Under the pieces are notes generated by a model that saw only the letters and a program-made list of their open reading frames with translations, searched no databases and was not told the DNA's origin. Below are positions 1 through 7,211 of a DNA stretch of 64,000 bases, one piece after another. Source of the stretch: Shewanella electrica (GTDB lineage: Bacteria > Pseudomonadota > Gammaproteobacteria > Enterobacterales > Shewanellaceae); contig NZ_JAKOGG010000009.1 in assembly GCF_022321485.1 (NCBI RefSeq), positions 79,986 through 143,985 of the forward strand, read 5' to 3'. The position numbers and the translations under genes are program-made. Positions within the stretch are counted from its first letter, which is position 1. Every line of letters begins with the position of its first letter.

Positions 1-1
1 T

Positions 2-85
2 GCCGTAGCCGCTAAAGCTCGACATTTCGGCTATCACGCCAAACGAACCCTGTGGCCTTCGCAACGGAGCGAGCATGACAACTAA
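2..85 (+). CDS. C-terminal tail of an unidentified upstream gene (partial)
   Basis: The second frame is open from the window edge to a TAA at 83-85 and gives a basic tail ending RSEHDN. It overlaps the start of the next gene by 11 nt, the way coupled genes in an operon do. The first frame has a stop at 13-15 and is less likely. The tail is too short to assign a family, so both the reading frame and the coding call are tentative. Confidence 0.35.
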   Translation, partial: AVAAKARHFGYHAKRTLWPSQRSEHDN

Positions 86-638
86 TCACAGTCGAGGATT
101 TAAACTGCAGGATGCATTGTTTATCGGTTTTTGTGCCACGCTGTTAGTGGCGCTGAAAAGCATGTTGCGGTTAAAGCTCGGCTTGGCGGGTCATTCGATG
201 TTGCTGATGAGCTTTTTCTATCTGACCTGTTATTGCACCGTTGGCCGCATTGGTGCCATTACCGCCTGTGGCGTAATGGCCGGTGCGGTGGCTGCTATTC
301 TCGGGATTGGTAACGGCGGTCCACTGATATTTATGAAGTTTTTTGCGCCTGCATTAGCGATGGAGATCGTGCTGGTGTTGGTGCAGCGTTTTACCAATCT
401 GCGCTGGCGCTTAGTTATTGTGGCGCTAGCAGGCACGCTCGCGTGGGCGGCCAAAGGTTTAATCGAAGATCTGCTGGTGGGCATGTCATGGCAAGTGGCC
501 TTAGCGCGTTTTAGCTGGAAGGTATTGCAGGGTGGCATCTTTGCCGTGGTCGGGGCGTTATTGGTATTGCCGGTGGTTCGTCGTCTTAAAGCGCATGACT
601 TAGTGCATAGCGAGAGCAAATTAGATCAGGAGTTATGA
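75..638 (+). CDS. Small multi-pass membrane protein, ECF S-component-like
   Basis: The 187-residue product has about five or six hydrophobic segments and almost no soluble part except a short charged C-terminus. The stretch GRIGAITACGVMAG followed by a Gly/Pro-rich loop (GIGNGGPL) and another membrane helix resembles substrate-binding S-components of energy-coupling-factor (ECF) vitamin or metal transporters, which are of similar length. This resemblance is by eye. The start follows GGAGCGAGC. Its stop overlaps the start of the next gene by 4 nt, so the two are likely co-translated. No ECF ATPase or T-component is visible, but the upstream gene is cut off. It could also be an unrelated membrane protein. 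Confidence 0.6.
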   Translation: MTTNHSRGFKLQDALFIGFCATLLVALKSMLRLKLGLAGHSMLLMSFFYLTCYCTVGRIGAITACGVMAGAVAAILGIGNGGPLIFMKFFAPALAMEIVLVLVQRFTNLRWRLVIVALAGTLAWAAKGLIEDLLVGMSWQVALARFSWKVLQGGIFAVVGALLVLPVVRRLKAHDLVHSESKLDQEL

Positions 639-1378
639 TGACCGATTGGTTGATCGCTATTGATGACACCGATGATATCGGCACCAAAGGCACCGGCGAA
701 ATTGCCAGTGAAATCGGTGAGTTGCTGCAAGCCGCCGATAGCGCTGGGCGCGTTAGTTTTGTCACCCGTCATCAGTTATATGTGCATGAGAGCATTCCGT
801 ACACCTCGCATAACAGCGCTATGTGTTTCTCCTATTCAGGCTCGCTTTCTTTGGCGCAAATTCGCCAGATGGCTATTGCACACTTGCAGCAAGAGTGCGC
901 TCCTGCGGCGGACCCTGGCCTCGCTGTGGTGGATTTAGCTCTGCTTACCGACCGCGCCGCGTTGCAGCAGTTTGGCGTGCAAGCTAAGCAGCAAGTGTTA
1001 ACTAAAGCGCAGGCTTATCAATTGGCCGAGCAACTGCACGTGTCATTGAGCGAACACGGTGGCACCGGCCAAGGTGTGATTGGCGCGCTGGCGGGTTTAG
1101 GGTTGCGCCTTGGTGGTAATGATGGCCGCGTGAAAGGTCAGTTTCAGTTAGGCCAAGCGGATGCTGAACCTCAAGCTTACAGCGTGGCCGAAGTGTTGCA
1201 ACAAACTGGGCTGGATGGGGTGTTAACCGACCAAGGCGAGTGGCTCGCCGATGACGCCACGCTGTGGCTCGCGGGTAAAGTTAAAGCCGTGTTCACCCAA
1301 GGACGTTTTGCTTTGTTGGTCAGTGCTGGTGCATCAGGTTGGCAAAATGCCAGCAAGCAACAGCTAAAGGATTATTGA
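635..1378 (+). CDS. TiaS-like ATP-dependent protein (COG1571/DUF1743-type)
   Basis: The product is 247 residues. Near the N-terminus it has IDDTDDIGTKGTGEIA, close to the IDDTDS/GT(T)G motif that opens archaeal TiaS, the enzyme that attaches agmatine to C34 of tRNA-Ile2 using ATP. A second conserved-looking stretch, HGGTGQGVIGALAGLG followed by GGNDGRVKG, matches the G-rich region of the same family. Archaeal TiaS is about 420 residues and carries C-terminal OB-fold and zinc-ribbon domains; these are absent here, so this looks like the kinase and ferredoxin-like part alone. Bacteria normally use TilS for tRNA-Ile2, so a small-molecule phosphotransfer role tied to the neighbouring transporter-like gene is more likely than tRNA modification (inference). 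It overlaps both neighbours. Confidence 0.6.
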   Translation: MMTDWLIAIDDTDDIGTKGTGEIASEIGELLQAADSAGRVSFVTRHQLYVHESIPYTSHNSAMCFSYSGSLSLAQIRQMAIAHLQQECAPAADPGLAVVDLALLTDRAALQQFGVQAKQQVLTKAQAYQLAEQLHVSLSEHGGTGQGVIGALAGLGLRLGGNDGRVKGQFQLGQADAEPQAYSVAEVLQQTGLDGVLTDQGEWLADDATLWLAGKVKAVFTQGRFALLVSAGASGWQNASKQQLKDY

Positions 1379-1593
1379 TGATTCAACAGATTGCGGCGTT
1401 TGTACTGCGCGGCGAGCAATGGGTGTTTCGCGCTGGCCGTGATGATTTTTCTGCCGCCAGAGCACAAGCCGCTAGCTGCGAATTGTTTGCCGAAGACGAC
1501 GAAGATGAACAGATAGATGACGAGCTATGTAGCTGTTATAACTGTGCTTATCGCCGTTGGTTGGCCGATAGCTTCCACTGCACCAAACGCTAA
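1378..1593 (+). CDS. Small Cys-rich acidic protein of unknown function
   Basis: The product is 71 residues when started at the ATG that overlaps the preceding TGA (TGATG), which is the natural coupled start; an upstream in-frame ATG at 1339 would lie inside the previous gene. The middle is very acidic (EDDEDEQIDDE) and is followed by a cluster CSCYNCAYRRW and a further Cys near the end, a plausible metal-binding knuckle. No family is recognised. Tight coupling to the TiaS-like gene suggests a shared pathway. Confidence 0.65.
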   Translation: MIQQIAAFVLRGEQWVFRAGRDDFSAARAQAASCELFAEDDEDEQIDDELCSCYNCAYRRWLADSFHCTKR

Positions 1594-1753
1594 CTTCGCC
1601 AACGCTCAGCGGGAAATTTGATGTCGGCATGGGCAAAATTCCGGTTTAGCTTATAAAATTAGGCTTCTTATGATGATGTCTCTGGGGCAGCGTTAACTGC
1701 CCGAGCGTACGTTTTCAACACGCGTAATATGGAACATTGCTTGGAGTTGTTAC

Positions 1754-2965
1754 ATGTCGGAAGCCTTGCAGATCGCTGATCTGATCAAAGTGCCTGTTGC
1801 CAATCTTGAAGTTGGCATGTTTGTCGCCGCCATTGAAACCAATGGTCGGCTAGCGGTGGCGCATGCCGGCAAGTTGTCACGCAAGAGTGCGATAAGCACC
1901 CTCAAGGAGAAAGGCATTCAATATGTGTGGGTGGATGCTGGACGTTCAGATCTCCCTCTACCCGCGCCCAATGTGGCCTCAAACAGCACAACCACTCCGC
2001 CGCCACATCCCGCCGCCACTGTCTCAGCGAAAGCGGTCAACCGTAAACAAGCCCAAGAAGATGCCAAAGAGCTACTGACGGAAGCAAAGGGATTGATCCG
2101 CAAAGTGTTGTCGGAAACCTTTGAAGGTAAAGCGATTGAAGTTGAGCCGTTTGAAGCCTTGGCAGAGAACATGATTGAATCAGTGATGGGGCATGCCGAT
2201 GCGCTAAAGTGTGTCAGCGCTTTGCGGTCTAAAGATGCGTACTTGCTGGAGCATTCGGTCAACGTGGCGGTGTTACTGGTGACCTTTGGTCGTTATCTCA
2301 ACTTTGAGAAACACATGCTCAAGTTGCTGGCCGTGGGTGGCATTTTGCACGATATTGGCAAAATCAAAGTGGATGATGCCGTGCTCAACAAACCGGGCAA
2401 GCTAACGCCGGAAGAGTTTGAGCACATGAAGTTGCATCAAGTCTATGCCATGCCGATCATGGCTGAGGCGAGGGGCATCGCCCAAGTCAGTAAAGATGTG
2501 TGTTTGATGCACCATGAAAAACTGGATGGTAACGGTTACCCGCGTGGCCTCAAGGGCGATGAGATCCCGCTGCATGGTCGTATGAGCTGTATCGTCGATA
2601 TCTACGATGCGTTAACCGCGACCCGTTGCTACAAAGAGGCGATGAGCCCGGCGGCGGCGTTTAAAATTTTGCTGAGTTTGACGCCGTTCCATCTGGATGA
2701 AAGTTTGGTGTATGAGTTTATTCGCTGTATCGGCGTGTATCCGGTCGGCTCCTTGGTAGAACTGTCAGATGGCCGCGTCGGCATCGTGTGGGAAACGCAA
2801 GGGCGTGACGTACTGCACCCGATTGTTAAGTGTTTCTACAACAACAAACTGAAACAACTCACGGCAGTTGAACTGGTCGATGTGAAAAGCTCAGCGCTCA
2901 ACATTGAACGCGGCATCTCCCCAAGTAGTATGGATGTCGACCCTAGCCCCTTCTATTCGTCTTAA
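1754..2965 (+). CDS. HD-GYP domain cyclic-di-GMP phosphodiesterase with N-terminal DUF3391
   Basis: The product is 403 residues. Residues 1 to about 130 match the DUF3391 region that often precedes HD-GYP domains, with a Pro/Thr-rich linker near residues 70-90. The HD-GYP domain has the metal-binding HD in HDIGKIK (about residue 199), then HHEKLDGNGYPRGL (about 253-266), which contains the HHExxDGxGYP signature. All key residues appear present, so it is expected to hydrolyse c-di-GMP in the cytosol and to influence motility and biofilm choices. There is no transmembrane segment or receiver domain. The start is preceded by GGAGTTGTTAC. A terminator-like hairpin follows the stop, so it may be monocistronic. 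Confidence 0.93.
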   Translation: MSEALQIADLIKVPVANLEVGMFVAAIETNGRLAVAHAGKLSRKSAISTLKEKGIQYVWVDAGRSDLPLPAPNVASNSTTTPPPHPAATVSAKAVNRKQAQEDAKELLTEAKGLIRKVLSETFEGKAIEVEPFEALAENMIESVMGHADALKCVSALRSKDAYLLEHSVNVAVLLVTFGRYLNFEKHMLKLLAVGGILHDIGKIKVDDAVLNKPGKLTPEEFEHMKLHQVYAMPIMAEARGIAQVSKDVCLMHHEKLDGNGYPRGLKGDEIPLHGRMSCIVDIYDALTATRCYKEAMSPAAAFKILLSLTPFHLDESLVYEFIRCIGVYPVGSLVELSDGRVGIVWETQGRDVLHPIVKCFYNNKLKQLTAVELVDVKSSALNIERGISPSSMDVDPSPFYSS

Positions 2966-2981
2966 CAGCCGATATACTGTC

Positions 2982-3016
2982 GAAGGCCTGCCATTTTGCG
3001 GGTCTTCGGTGTTTTT
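2982..3016 (+). terminator. Rho-independent terminator-like hairpin
   Basis: A 10-bp stem (GAAGGCCTGC with GCGGGTCTTC, two G-T wobbles) closes a CATTTT loop and is followed by GGTGTTTTT. It lies after the HD-GYP gene, and its U-run abuts the Shine-Dalgarno of the next gene, so it may also attenuate read-through into that gene. Confidence 0.6.
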
Positions 3017-3028
3017 GAAGGAGCTGAC

Positions 3029-3661
3029 ATGCTGCAGTGGAAATCTATGGTGCTGTTACTACTGGCACTTGCCCTGTTAATCCCTGGGGTCACACAACCC
3101 ATTCTTTCTCTCAGTGGCACTGTCGAAAAAGCCAAGCTATCGGCCGCAGGCATCGACATGTTAGCCACCCGCGTGGCTAGCGATTCCGATGAAGATCGTC
3201 GCCAAGCACGCAATATGATCCACATGGTTGCCGGAATGTTGGGGCTTAATGATCTCCAAGGTGAGGTGGCAGTGTTTGATAAAACCCGCAGCATTTGGGG
3301 CACGGTGACTGAGCTGTATCGCAGCGGCAACCATTTGGTGGCGCTGCTGGTGGTGACCTTCTCGGTGATTGTGCCGGTCATCAAAATTCTATTAACACTC
3401 AGTGCCATGCTGGTGCGGCCGATGTTAGCGGCCAAGTTGCATTGGTGCTCTGGCGCATTATCTAAATGGTCGATGGCGGATGTGTTTGTGGTGGCGTTGA
3501 TTATTAGTTTTATGGCGGGCGATGCCTCGGCCGGTATGGGCGATCTGGTAAGCACTCATGCACAGTTGGGCAGCGGCTTTTGGTTTTTTGTCGGCTACTG
3601 TTTACTGTCGTTGTTGGGACACAGCTTGAGTCATCGACCTCAGCCAGCAGTTACTGCGTAA
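3029..3661 (+). CDS. PqiA-like (paraquat-inducible protein A family) inner-membrane protein
   Basis: The product is 210 residues from the ATG at 3029, which has GAAGGAG 6 nt upstream; an earlier in-frame ATG at 2996 lies inside the preceding hairpin and is rejected. Four hydrophobic segments are visible, near residues 5-25, 97-120, 140-160 and 175-195. The layout, with a soluble periplasmic loop after the first helix, resembles one PqiA/LetA membrane module. Full PqiA has two such modules, so this is a single-module relative. The family works with MCE-domain proteins in lipid transport in E. coli, but no MCE gene is adjacent. Family assignment is moderate. Confidence 0.7.
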   Translation: MLQWKSMVLLLLALALLIPGVTQPILSLSGTVEKAKLSAAGIDMLATRVASDSDEDRRQARNMIHMVAGMLGLNDLQGEVAVFDKTRSIWGTVTELYRSGNHLVALLVVTFSVIVPVIKILLTLSAMLVRPMLAAKLHWCSGALSKWSMADVFVVALIISFMAGDASAGMGDLVSTHAQLGSGFWFFVGYCLLSLLGHSLSHRPQPAVTA

Positions 3662-3802
3662 ACACGCGCCATATTAATAGCTAAAAGCAATAAAAATGGA
3701 ATTTATAAAGCCTTTGGTTATTAAATATGGCGTTTCAATATTGGCTCGCTGGCAGTGAACTCGCAATAATTGTGATGGATATCACTTGAAGGCGAGGCTT
3801 AC

Positions 3803-3946
3803 ATGAAGCTGCTAGCACTGTTTTTAGCGGTCATGGTGTTGTTAGTGGCAAGCTACTGCTCAGCCACCGTGCAAGCAATACTGTACTTGCTTACTTTTAT
3901 TGGCTTGTGGTGGTTATTCGCCAAGCCAGAAAACTCGTCGAAATAA
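3803..3946 (+). CDS. 47-residue membrane peptide, unknown
   Basis: A short open frame starts at ATG 3803, preceded by GAAGGCGAGG, and ends at TAA 3944. The product is almost entirely hydrophobic: it begins MKLLALFLAVMVLLVAS, has a second helix ILYLLTFIGLWWLFA, and ends in a polar tail KPENSSK. Two short helices and a good ribosome site support a real small protein. There is no recognised family. It stands alone between the PqiA-like gene and the convergent YeiH gene, and about 140 nt of non-coding sequence precede it. Confidence 0.5.
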   Translation: MKLLALFLAVMVLLVASYCSATVQAILYLLTFIGLWWLFAKPENSSK

Positions 3947-3965
3947 TCACTCCTCCTTGCCACAG

Positions 3966-4913
3966 CTAACTCCGGGTTAGCAGCACCACACTCAACGAAC
4001 CACACGCAATAGCAATCCACAGCAGTGTCGCACTCACCAATGGTCGCGTACCGTGAGAGCGCAACTTGCTGATGGTGATGCCACAGCCCACCAAAAACAA
4101 ACACACAATCAACAAACGTTTCCCGGCGATAAATAGGCCGTCGTACAGCAATTGCCCCTGCGGCAGCAGGCTACTGATGGCAATCGCCAAGCAGTAATAG
4201 ACGATAAATGCTGGCACCTTGAGCTTGCGTTCGCCACCAAACCACATGGCACTCAACGCTGCGACCGGCACAATCCACAGCGCGCGCGCCAGCTTGATGG
4301 TGGTGGCGGTTTTGAGCGCTTCTTCACCGTAGGCTGACGCCGCGCCGACCACTGACGAGGTGTCGTGAATCGCAATGGCGCTCCATACACCAAATTGCTG
4401 CTGACTCAAATCCAGCATGTGGCCGATCAGCGGGAAGATAAACAGCGCGATAGAGTTGAGTACAAATACACAAGCGAGTGCCAGTGCCGTTTGGTCGTTC
4501 TTGGCATTAATGGCTGGGGCCACGGCAGCAATGGCGCTGCCGCCACAGATAGCGGTACCACAAGCGATTAAGTGGCCAGTGTTACGTTCCAACTTAAACA
4601 GCTTAGCTAACAAGGTCCCAATGACAATGGTGGCGATGATCGAGCCAAGTATGAGCGGCAAATTATTCAGAGTCACTTGCTGCGCTTGGCTAAACGGAAT
4701 GCCAAAGCCCAAGCAGATAATCGACAGCGACAGCAGTTTTTTGGTGACGGCGCCCAGTTGCCAATCCTGCGGCATGCCAACAACATTAGCCAGCATAAAC
4801 CCTAAAATCAGTGCAGTAGGCGAATTGATTGCTGGCAGAAAACAGATGAGTGCTAGGGTTAAAAACAGCGCTTTGCGATAACGCGGTTGCAGCGTGGCAC
4901 TGGATAACATCAA
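3966..4913 (-). CDS. YeiH/UPF0324 family putative sulfate-type anion exporter
   Basis: The product is 315 residues, with about nine or ten membrane helices filling most of the length. Characteristic blocks are the N-terminal [15 protein letters not shown], the [14 protein letters not shown] region, [18 protein letters not shown] in the middle and [21 protein letters not shown]. All are typical of the UPF0324 (YeiH) family, which has been proposed to export sulfate or sulfonate-derived anions. E. coli yeiH lies beside the LysR-type gene yeiE, but no LysR gene is adjacent here. The start uses the first of two adjacent ATG codons. Substrate is not deducible from sequence. Confidence 0.85.
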   Translation of the reverse strand: MMLSSATLQPRYRKALFLTLALICFLPAINSPTALILGFMLANVVGMPQDWQLGAVTKKLLSLSIICLGFGIPFSQAQQVTLNNLPLILGSIIATIVIGTLLAKLFKLERNTGHLIACGTAICGGSAIAAVAPAINAKNDQTALALACVFVLNSIALFIFPLIGHMLDLSQQQFGVWSAIAIHDTSSVVGAASAYGEEALKTATTIKLARALWIVPVAALSAMWFGGERKLKVPAFIVYYCLAIAISSLLPQGQLLYDGLFIAGKRLLIVCLFLVGCGITISKLRSHGTRPLVSATLLWIAIACGSLSVVLLTRS

Positions 4914-5060
4914 TCATTGTCCTTTTACTGGCCGCCATTGGCGAAGTCACCGCAGTATAAAAAATCGCAGACAATGAGAAAAATCAAATTAACTTTATAC
5001 AGTGATTAAATAAAATTGAATCATGCCAACTGGGCACACGAGCATGGTGCTGCGGACACA

Positions 5061-5576
5061 TTAAGCAAAGGCATACTGGCGACCATTACTGGCAGTAAAG
5101 TTTTGCTCCATTGCCGCCAGCAACGGAGCGTCATGTAACAGGCTTAGCCAATGGCGTTGTTGCTGCGGCAGATGGCCGTTCTCTAAACACACATCTTGCA
5201 AGTTAGCGGCATCATTGGCACCAATATCTCCTTGTACATCAAAACACAGCGCCAAATGGCAACCGCTTTCATGCTTCAACAACAGGCTTTGCGGTTGTTC
5301 GCGTTGACCACCTAACGCCACAAATTGGCTTGGTTGACGCAGGCCACTGAGTACACCATCTTTATGGCAGGCCAGCAGATGCTGGTAATACACCAGATAG
5401 CTGGCAACATCTTGATGCGACCCTTGGCTGAGTGGAAATAACTCGTCCATCAGCTGCTTGGCATGGTGCAACTTATCGGCGATGTGGCGTTGCCGTAGCG
5501 ATTCAGTTGCTAGCACCGCAGCAGCAATGCGTGGATGGTGGGTTTTTAGCTCTGTTAGCGGTAATGACATGCTCAT
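5061..5576 (-). CDS. Stand-alone malate synthase G-like domain fragment, probably non-catalytic
   Basis: The 171-residue product aligns by eye with the central alpha/beta insert of malate synthase G: MDELFPLSQGSHQDVASY, then QPSQFVALGG, LLLKHESGCHLAL, DIGANDAANLQDVCLE and WLSLLHDAPL. In GlcB the corresponding pattern is FLDE..PL..GSH.D, P.QFVGY.G, LLL...GLHIEI, IGA.D.A...DV.LE and NWLGLM. The TTI(M/L)D.EDS segment that carries active-site residues in the real enzyme, and the rest of the TIM barrel, are missing. It therefore cannot be a malate synthase by itself and may be a regulatory or metabolite-binding relic. It is divergent from an ScfR-like regulator across 118 nt. Homology is inferred from remembered family patterns. 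Confidence 0.65.
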   Translation of the reverse strand: MSMSLPLTELKTHHPRIAAAVLATESLRQRHIADKLHHAKQLMDELFPLSQGSHQDVASYLVYYQHLLACHKDGVLSGLRQPSQFVALGGQREQPQSLLLKHESGCHLALCFDVQGDIGANDAANLQDVCLENGHLPQQQRHWLSLLHDAPLLAAMEQNFTASNGRQYAFA

Positions 5577-5629
5577 GCTGCTCTCCTGTTGGCTCGATGG
5601 CTGGTTAAGACTCTCCTTAATTGGATATT

Positions 5630-5685
5630 TTGTAGCCTATCTAAAAGTTAACTATAATTTCACAATAAAAATTCTACATTGTGAA
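5630..5685 (+). promoter_or_regulatory. Promoter with inverted-repeat operator for the ScfR-like regulator
   Basis: A perfect -10 box TATAAT at 5653-5658 is spaced 17 nt from a weak -35 TTGTAG at 5630-5635. Immediately downstream is an inverted repeat, TTCACAAT (5659-5666) and ATTGTGAA (5678-5685) with an 11-nt spacer. It overlaps the expected transcription start, where a repressor would block initiation. Autoregulation by the encoded HTH protein is an inference. Confidence 0.55.
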
Positions 5686-5694
5686 TTTTACAGA

Positions 5695-7206
5695 ATGCGT
5701 ACAGAAATCAGCCTGACCCGCAAGTCTCATTTTCTCGGCACCAAGATCCGTAACCTACGGAAACGTAACCATTTAACCATGGAAGACCTGTCGGCGCGTT
5801 GTGTGCGAGTCGATCCTGAGAGCGCACCATCGGTGTCGTATCTATCGATGATTGAACGCGGCAAGCGCACCCCCAGCGTGGAGATGCTGCGGGTGATTGC
5901 GACCGTATTTCAGAAAGATCTCGACTGGTTTTTGGATGACACGCCCGGCGATGATGCGATTGTGCCGCAAAAGGGCAAACGTGGTGGTTTAAGCGGCATG
6001 CCATTGGAGCCGGGCTTTCTGTTTTCTGGCGATATTTTACAAATTGCCATTCCGGAGATGTTGTCGCAAACCGGCACCAGCGGGCGCCAATTTGCCCAGC
6101 TGTTGATTCGCGCCTATCAGGAATATCACCAAAACCACTTTCCCGATCTGGAGCGAGCAGCAGAAGAGGTGGGACAGAAACAGCTGGCGCTCAGCGTGGA
6201 GGAGATGCTGGCGTTGGCTAAGGCGCATGGCTTGCAGATCCGTTGGTTTAACGAAGCGCCAAAAACCGTGGTGGATGCTCATGGCATCAGCGGTCAGCGA
6301 GTGGTGACCTCCTATCTTGATGGCCCCGGGCAGTTGGCGTTGAACGAGATCCTCAAAACCAGCCCTACCCGCATGAAGTACGACTTGGCGGTGCACATCG
6401 GCCACTGCGTGCTGCATAACAGCGAGGGTTTTAACAACGTGCTCAGCATCGGCTCGGCCAGTGCGGCGGATGCAGTGTTAATGCCGTCTACTTCGGTGAA
6501 TGCGCAAGATATTTTGCAGGCATGGCGCGAGTTTGAGGCGAGCTTTTTTGCCGGTGCGTTACTGTGCCCGAAAGTGCCATTTCGGCAGTTGCTCGACCGC
6601 CACGGCTATGAGGTGAGTGTGCATCAGCGGGCGCAGGTATCACCGTCGGTGGCGATGCGGCGCATGACCGTGGTGTCACCTTATCCCCATTGGCACTATT
6701 TTGATGCTTACGCCCCAGGCAAGCTCAAAGCGGTGTATCGCGGTAATGGTATTCCGCTGCCGTGGGGCAATATGCGCACCGTGGCCGACCCATGTCAGCA
6801 TTGGTCGGTGTTTCGCATGTTGACGGAGCCGCAATCCGGCAGCGCTGCGCAAATTTCGCTACTCGATACCGCGCAGCAGACGCGTATTTATTGTTGTGAG
6901 TCGGTCAGCGTGCAGGATTTGGCTGGCAATCAGCGAGTGTTGTGTGCGGGTATCGATTTGAACCCAGCAATTGAAGCCCAAGGCGAAGATGCGGCCGAGT
7001 TAGCGGCGGCATTAAAGCAGGTGTGTGTGGCGAACGGCGGCGAGGTGGATATTCCGCTCAACATCAAACGTAAGCTGCACACCATCGCGCGGATTTTAAA
7101 TATTCACTGGTTGGAGCGCGGATTACAGCAGCAGGCGCGTTTGATATGCGCGCGCGGCGGCGTATGTCCGCGGTCACCCAGCTGTTACGCTGAGTGCCGC
7201 GAATAA
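5695..7206 (+). CDS. XRE-family regulator with degenerate IrrE-like domain (ScfR/DUF3612 type)
   Basis: The product is 503 residues from the ATG at 5695 (MRTEISLTRKSHFLG); an open frame upstream is ignored because it would run through the promoter. Residues about 10-80 form a helix-turn-helix of the Cro/CI type (LGTKIRNLRKRNHLTMEDLS, then SYLSMIERGKRTPSVEML). The middle, around KYDLAVHIGHCVLHN and EFEASFFAGALLCP, resembles the IrrE-like region of short-chain fatty acyl regulators (ScfR/RamB), with the HExxH motif lost. The following MRRMTVVS and HWHYFDAYAP fit DUF2083/DUF3612. ScfR-type proteins control acetate, propionate and glyoxylate-cycle genes in other bacteria, and the divergent malate-synthase-like gene fits that theme. 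The tail has four Cys in the last 40 residues. Confidence 0.8.
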   Translation: MRTEISLTRKSHFLGTKIRNLRKRNHLTMEDLSARCVRVDPESAPSVSYLSMIERGKRTPSVEMLRVIATVFQKDLDWFLDDTPGDDAIVPQKGKRGGLSGMPLEPGFLFSGDILQIAIPEMLSQTGTSGRQFAQLLIRAYQEYHQNHFPDLERAAEEVGQKQLALSVEEMLALAKAHGLQIRWFNEAPKTVVDAHGISGQRVVTSYLDGPGQLALNEILKTSPTRMKYDLAVHIGHCVLHNSEGFNNVLSIGSASAADAVLMPSTSVNAQDILQAWREFEASFFAGALLCPKVPFRQLLDRHGYEVSVHQRAQVSPSVAMRRMTVVSPYPHWHYFDAYAPGKLKAVYRGNGIPLPWGNMRTVADPCQHWSVFRMLTEPQSGSAAQISLLDTAQQTRIYCCESVSVQDLAGNQRVLCAGIDLNPAIEAQGEDAAELAAALKQVCVANGGEVDIPLNIKRKLHTIARILNIHWLERGLQQQARLICARGGVCPRSPSCYAECRE

Positions 7207-7211
7207 GCTGA

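Noticed and set aside
5458-5694. 79-residue extension of the ScfR-like regulator
   Set aside because: It would translate through the promoter and the start of the divergent gene; the ATG at 5695 fits the family N-terminus.
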